Source of the DNA: Mesorhizobium sp. M9A.F.Ca.ET.002.03.1.2
GTDB taxonomy: Bacteria > Pseudomonadota > Alphaproteobacteria > Rhizobiales > Rhizobiaceae
Direction of reading: 5' to 3'
Length of the DNA stretch: 64,000 bases
NCBI RefSeq assembly: GCF_003952365.1
Contig: NZ_CP034443.1
Location: 2,163,001-2,227,000, forward strand
Made by a program: the position numbers and the translations under genes. Below are positions 61,534 through 64,000 of this stretch, in pieces. The stretch's first letter is position 1; each line of letters opens with the position of its first letter. Under the pieces are notes generated by a model. That model worked only from the letters and a program-made list of their open reading frames with translations, made no database searches and was not told the DNA's origin.

Positions 61534-62364
61534 ATGTCATGGAAACTCGATGAGACCGTGGAAACGTCTGCGGGCGCTGTGGCAGCGGGTCGATCCGGTA
61601 GCGGGCCTGCGCTTGTGCTGGCCCACGGCTGGCCGTGGTCTTCGTTCTCGTGGCATCGGATTATTCCGGACCTCGCAAGGCGCTATCGTGTCCATTGGTA
61701 CGATATGCCCGGATACGGGCGATCCGACAAAGCAGCGGAGCAGCGCACCTCACTCGACGTGCAAGGACAAGTATTCGCCGAGATGCTTGCGCATTGGGAC
61801 CTTGAGCAGCCGATGATCGTTGCCCATGATTTCGGCGGAGCGACGACGTTGCGGGCACATCTGCTGCACGGCTGCGACTTCGAGCGGTATGTTCTGATGA
61901 ACGTCGTCGCCATGCGCCCGTGGGGATCGGAGTTCTTCGATCATGTCGGTCGCCACGTGGATGCCTTTCTGGGCCTGCCGCCGCATATCCACAGAGCGGT
62001 CGTGGAAGCCTATATCAAGGGGGCGATCGTAAATGATATCGATTCCGGGGATTTCGAGAAGCTTGTCGAGCCGTGGCTCGCCGAGGAGGGACGAGGAAGC
62101 TTCTATCGGCAATTCGCCCAAGCTGACGAAAAGTATACCGCCGAAGTCGAGCCGGCGTTCGGGGATATTCGGTGTCCGGTGAAGATAGTCTGGGGCAAGG
62201 ACGATCCATGGATTCCGCTGGAGCGAGGCCAAGCGCTTCATGCGCTGATCCCGCAGGCATCGTTCGAAACACTGCCTGGCGTCGGTCACTTACCTCAGCT
62301 CGAAGCTCCGGGTCTCGTTCTGGAGCGGCTGAACGCATTTCTGTCACGCGACGGCGAAGACTGA
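61534..62364 (+). CDS. Alpha/beta hydrolase with aspartate nucleophile (dehalogenase/epoxide hydrolase-like)
   Basis: A 276-residue soluble hydrolase. The oxyanion motif HGWPWSSFSWH and DMPGYGRSDK fit the fold. The nucleophile elbow reads VAHDFGGAT, with aspartate where serine hydrolases have serine, as in haloalkane dehalogenases and epoxide hydrolases. The usual tryptophan next to it is phenylalanine, so halide binding is doubtful. Acid and base are probably Asp in WGKDDPWIP and His in PGVGHLPQLE. Substrate is unknown. It lies between tlyC and lnt with gaps of 67 and 244 nt and does not belong to the conserved run. Confidence 0.88.
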   Translation: MSWKLDETVETSAGAVAAGRSGSGPALVLAHGWPWSSFSWHRIIPDLARRYRVHWYDMPGYGRSDKAAEQRTSLDVQGQVFAEMLAHWDLEQPMIVAHDFGGATTLRAHLLHGCDFERYVLMNVVAMRPWGSEFFDHVGRHVDAFLGLPPHIHRAVVEAYIKGAIVNDIDSGDFEKLVEPWLAEEGRGSFYRQFAQADEKYTAEVEPAFGDIRCPVKIVWGKDDPWIPLERGQALHALIPQASFETLPGVGHLPQLEAPGLVLERLNAFLSRDGED

Positions 62365-62608
62365 CGGATCGAACTTGGAAGGGGGAAGTCTTTCCCAGGC
62401 TTATTAACGCGCCTACGGTCGACCGCCAGTGGCAATGCGCGATGCAAGAAGCCAGTCCTGAACACAAGGGCGCAGCCATGCTTTCGGTCATCGCCATGGT
62501 CGTCGGGTCGTTGCCCGTTCGCAAATTTCGCCCGTTGGCTGGTGCGTGGCCGTACGGACCGCGGCCTGATAAATCTTCTGCTGTGATTCGCACGACTTGG
62601 AAGCATTG

Positions 62609-64000
62609 ATGCAGCGCCTGGCCGGCCGGATAATTCTGCTATGGGGTTGGCGACGCGCGCTTGTGGCGTTTCTTGCCGGGGCGCTGGCGGTTCTTGCCCA
62701 GGCGCCTTACGATTTCTTCGCCGCCTGTTTCGTTTCGTTTCCGCTTCTGGTCTGGCTCCTCGACGGCGCGACCGGTGAAGCCTCCGATGGCTGGTTCCGG
62801 CGCCTGCGCCCGGCCTTCGTCATCGGCTGGTGGTTCGGCTTCGGCTATTTTCTCGCCGGCCTGTGGTGGATCGGCTCGGCACTTCTGGTCGAGGCCGACA
62901 GTTTTGCCTGGGCGCTTCCCTTCGCAGTGGTCGGAATTCCGCTGGCGCTTGCCTTTTTCTACGGCATCGCGACAGCGGTTGCCCGGCTGCTGTGGAGCAA
63001 CGATATCGGCCGCATCGCTGCCCTTGCCTTCGGCTTTGGCCTAGCGGAATGGCTGCGCGACTTTCTGTTCACCGGCTTTCCCTGGAATGCGGTCGGCTAC
63101 GCGGCGATGCCGGTGCCCTTGCTGATGCAGAGCGTGTCGGTGACCGGCATGGTCGGCATGAACGCGCTGGCGGTCTTCATCTTTGCACTGCCGGCCCTGC
63201 TTGCCGCGCACCGACATGTCCGCCTAGGGGCTGCACTGCTTGTCGTTCTCGTCCCGGCCCATGTCGGCTTCGGCTATATCAGGCTTGCTGCTGCGGAGAA
63301 GCCGGCGGAGCGCAGCCTCGATGTCCGCATCGTGCAGCCGGCAGTCGACCTCTCGGAGAAGTGGGACGCTTCGGTGCGCGACCGCATCTTCGCCACCATG
63401 ATGGGGCTCTCGGCCAAGACGCCGGAACCTGGCCATGGCAAGCCGCAATTGATCCTGTGGCCCGAAACCTCCGTGCCGTTTCTTTTCACCGAGCGTCCCG
63501 ATGCGCTGACTGCGCTGGGAGAGATGCTTGGCGACGGCCAGATGCTGATAGCCGGTGTCGTCCGGGAGGAGGGCGGCTCGGCGGCAAATGCCGGCACGCG
63601 GTACTACAATTCCGTGGTGGCAATCGACGACAGGGGTGAAATCATCGACGCCGTCGACAAGGTTCATCTGGTGCCCTTTGGCGAATATCTGCCTTTCACC
63701 GACCTGCTTGGCCGCTTCGGGCTCGAACAGCTCGTCGCCGGGCCGATGACTTTCGCGGCGGGCAATGAGCGGCATCCGATCGCGCTGCTCGGTGGTATCC
63801 GCGCCCTTCCGTTCATTTGCTATGAAGTCATCTTCCCCGATCTGGTGACAGTTGACGCAGCGTCAGCTGAGATTATTGTCAATGTCACGAACGACGCGTG
63901 GTTTGGTGACACGCCGGGTCCATACCAGCATTTCAGGCAGGCGCAGATTCGTGCGGTGGAGAACGGGGTGCCCTTGTTGCGCGCAGCCAATAACGGCATT
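62609..64000 (+). CDS. lnt: Apolipoprotein N-acyltransferase (partial, runs off the window)
   Basis: 464 residues of an integral-membrane enzyme that adds the third acyl chain to lipoproteins; the C-terminus lies beyond the window. Six or so helices span residues ~15-225, followed by the periplasmic nitrilase domain. The catalytic triad is visible: Glu286 (LWPETSVPF), Lys351 ([10 protein letters not shown]) and Cys404 (FICYEVIFP). [20 protein letters not shown] follows. ATG 62609 starts [20 protein letters not shown]. About 60-70 residues should be missing. It closes the conserved tsaB-to-lnt run. Confidence 0.95.
   Translation, partial: MQRLAGRIILLWGWRRALVAFLAGALAVLAQAPYDFFAACFVSFPLLVWLLDGATGEASDGWFRRLRPAFVIGWWFGFGYFLAGLWWIGSALLVEADSFAWALPFAVVGIPLALAFFYGIATAVARLLWSNDIGRIAALAFGFGLAEWLRDFLFTGFPWNAVGYAAMPVPLLMQSVSVTGMVGMNALAVFIFALPALLAAHRHVRLGAALLVVLVPAHVGFGYIRLAAAEKPAERSLDVRIVQPAVDLSEKWDASVRDRIFATMMGLSAKTPEPGHGKPQLILWPETSVPFLFTERPDALTALGEMLGDGQMLIAGVVREEGGSAANAGTRYYNSVVAIDDRGEIIDAVDKVHLVPFGEYLPFTDLLGRFGLEQLVAGPMTFAAGNERHPIALLGGIRALPFICYEVIFPDLVTVDAASAEIIVNVTNDAWFGDTPGPYQHFRQAQIRAVENGVPLLRAANNGI

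Noticed and set aside
1..64000. CRISPR arrays, prophage, rRNA operon
   Set aside because: No evenly spaced repeats with unique spacers, no phage structural genes and no rRNA sequence seen; the dispersed palindromes are irregularly placed and lie in both orientations.

Overview
The window is GC-rich chromosomal DNA of an alphaproteobacterium of the order Hyphomicrobiales, most likely a Mesorhizobium or close relative. The placement rests on gene content and order (SRP RNA-dnaX-ybaB-recR; tsaB-rimI-plsC-miaB-phoH-ybeY-tlyC-lnt), an exact Irr-type iron box, membrane-anchored CycM cytochrome c, YejABEF-type transporters, and many rhizobial-looking palindromic intergenic elements. I made no database comparison.

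Layout. 0-3.4 kb: two small exported proteins, a single-domain globin, tRNA-Thr(CGT) and a one-pass membrane protein. 3.4-6.2 kb: the ligase and exonuclease of the ligase-associated DNA repair set. 6.4-7.8 kb: a lipoprotein and a GhrA-type reductase. 8-15.6 kb: a five-gene peptide ABC transporter with two binding proteins. 15.8-18.3 kb: cycM, kdsB, pheA. 18.4-19.7 kb: an intact IS110-family element inserted in a palindromic repeat. 19.9-25.5 kb: an accessory stretch with a hydrolase, small exported proteins, an RTX protein and long non-coding gaps. 25.5-34.1 kb: Dabb protein, nudC, a HIT protein, SRP RNA, dnaX, ybaB, a SleB hydrolase, recR and a lytic transglycosylase. 34.3-39.5 kb: a second peptide ABC transporter. 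39.9-48.1 kb: an RND efflux system, gabT and an FAD oxidoreductase. 48.2-55 kb: an iron operon behind an Irr box. 55-64 kb: a conserved housekeeping run ending in a truncated lnt.

Most notable. The 168 nt between the left end of the IS110 element and its transposase reads as a bridge RNA. It has target-guide segments (GGATCC, then GGCATGG) matching the two sides of the insertion point, enclosed by a perfect 9-bp stem. These are followed by donor-guide segments matching the two IS ends. The target lies in a palindromic repeat whose other copies here still carry intact sites, so the element looks programmed to land in dispersed intergenic repeats.

At least five families of palindromic elements recur. 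Some affect genes: one copy supplies the likely start codon of a lytic transglycosylase, one forms the N-terminus of an imelysin, and inverted pairs bracket ghrA and a small unknown gene. The iron operon combines two imelysins, a di-heme protein, Bfd, bacterioferritin and a DUF1513-type protein. A 3'-end fragment of the Dabb gene repeated 3 kb away brackets the RTX gene and suggests an insertion.
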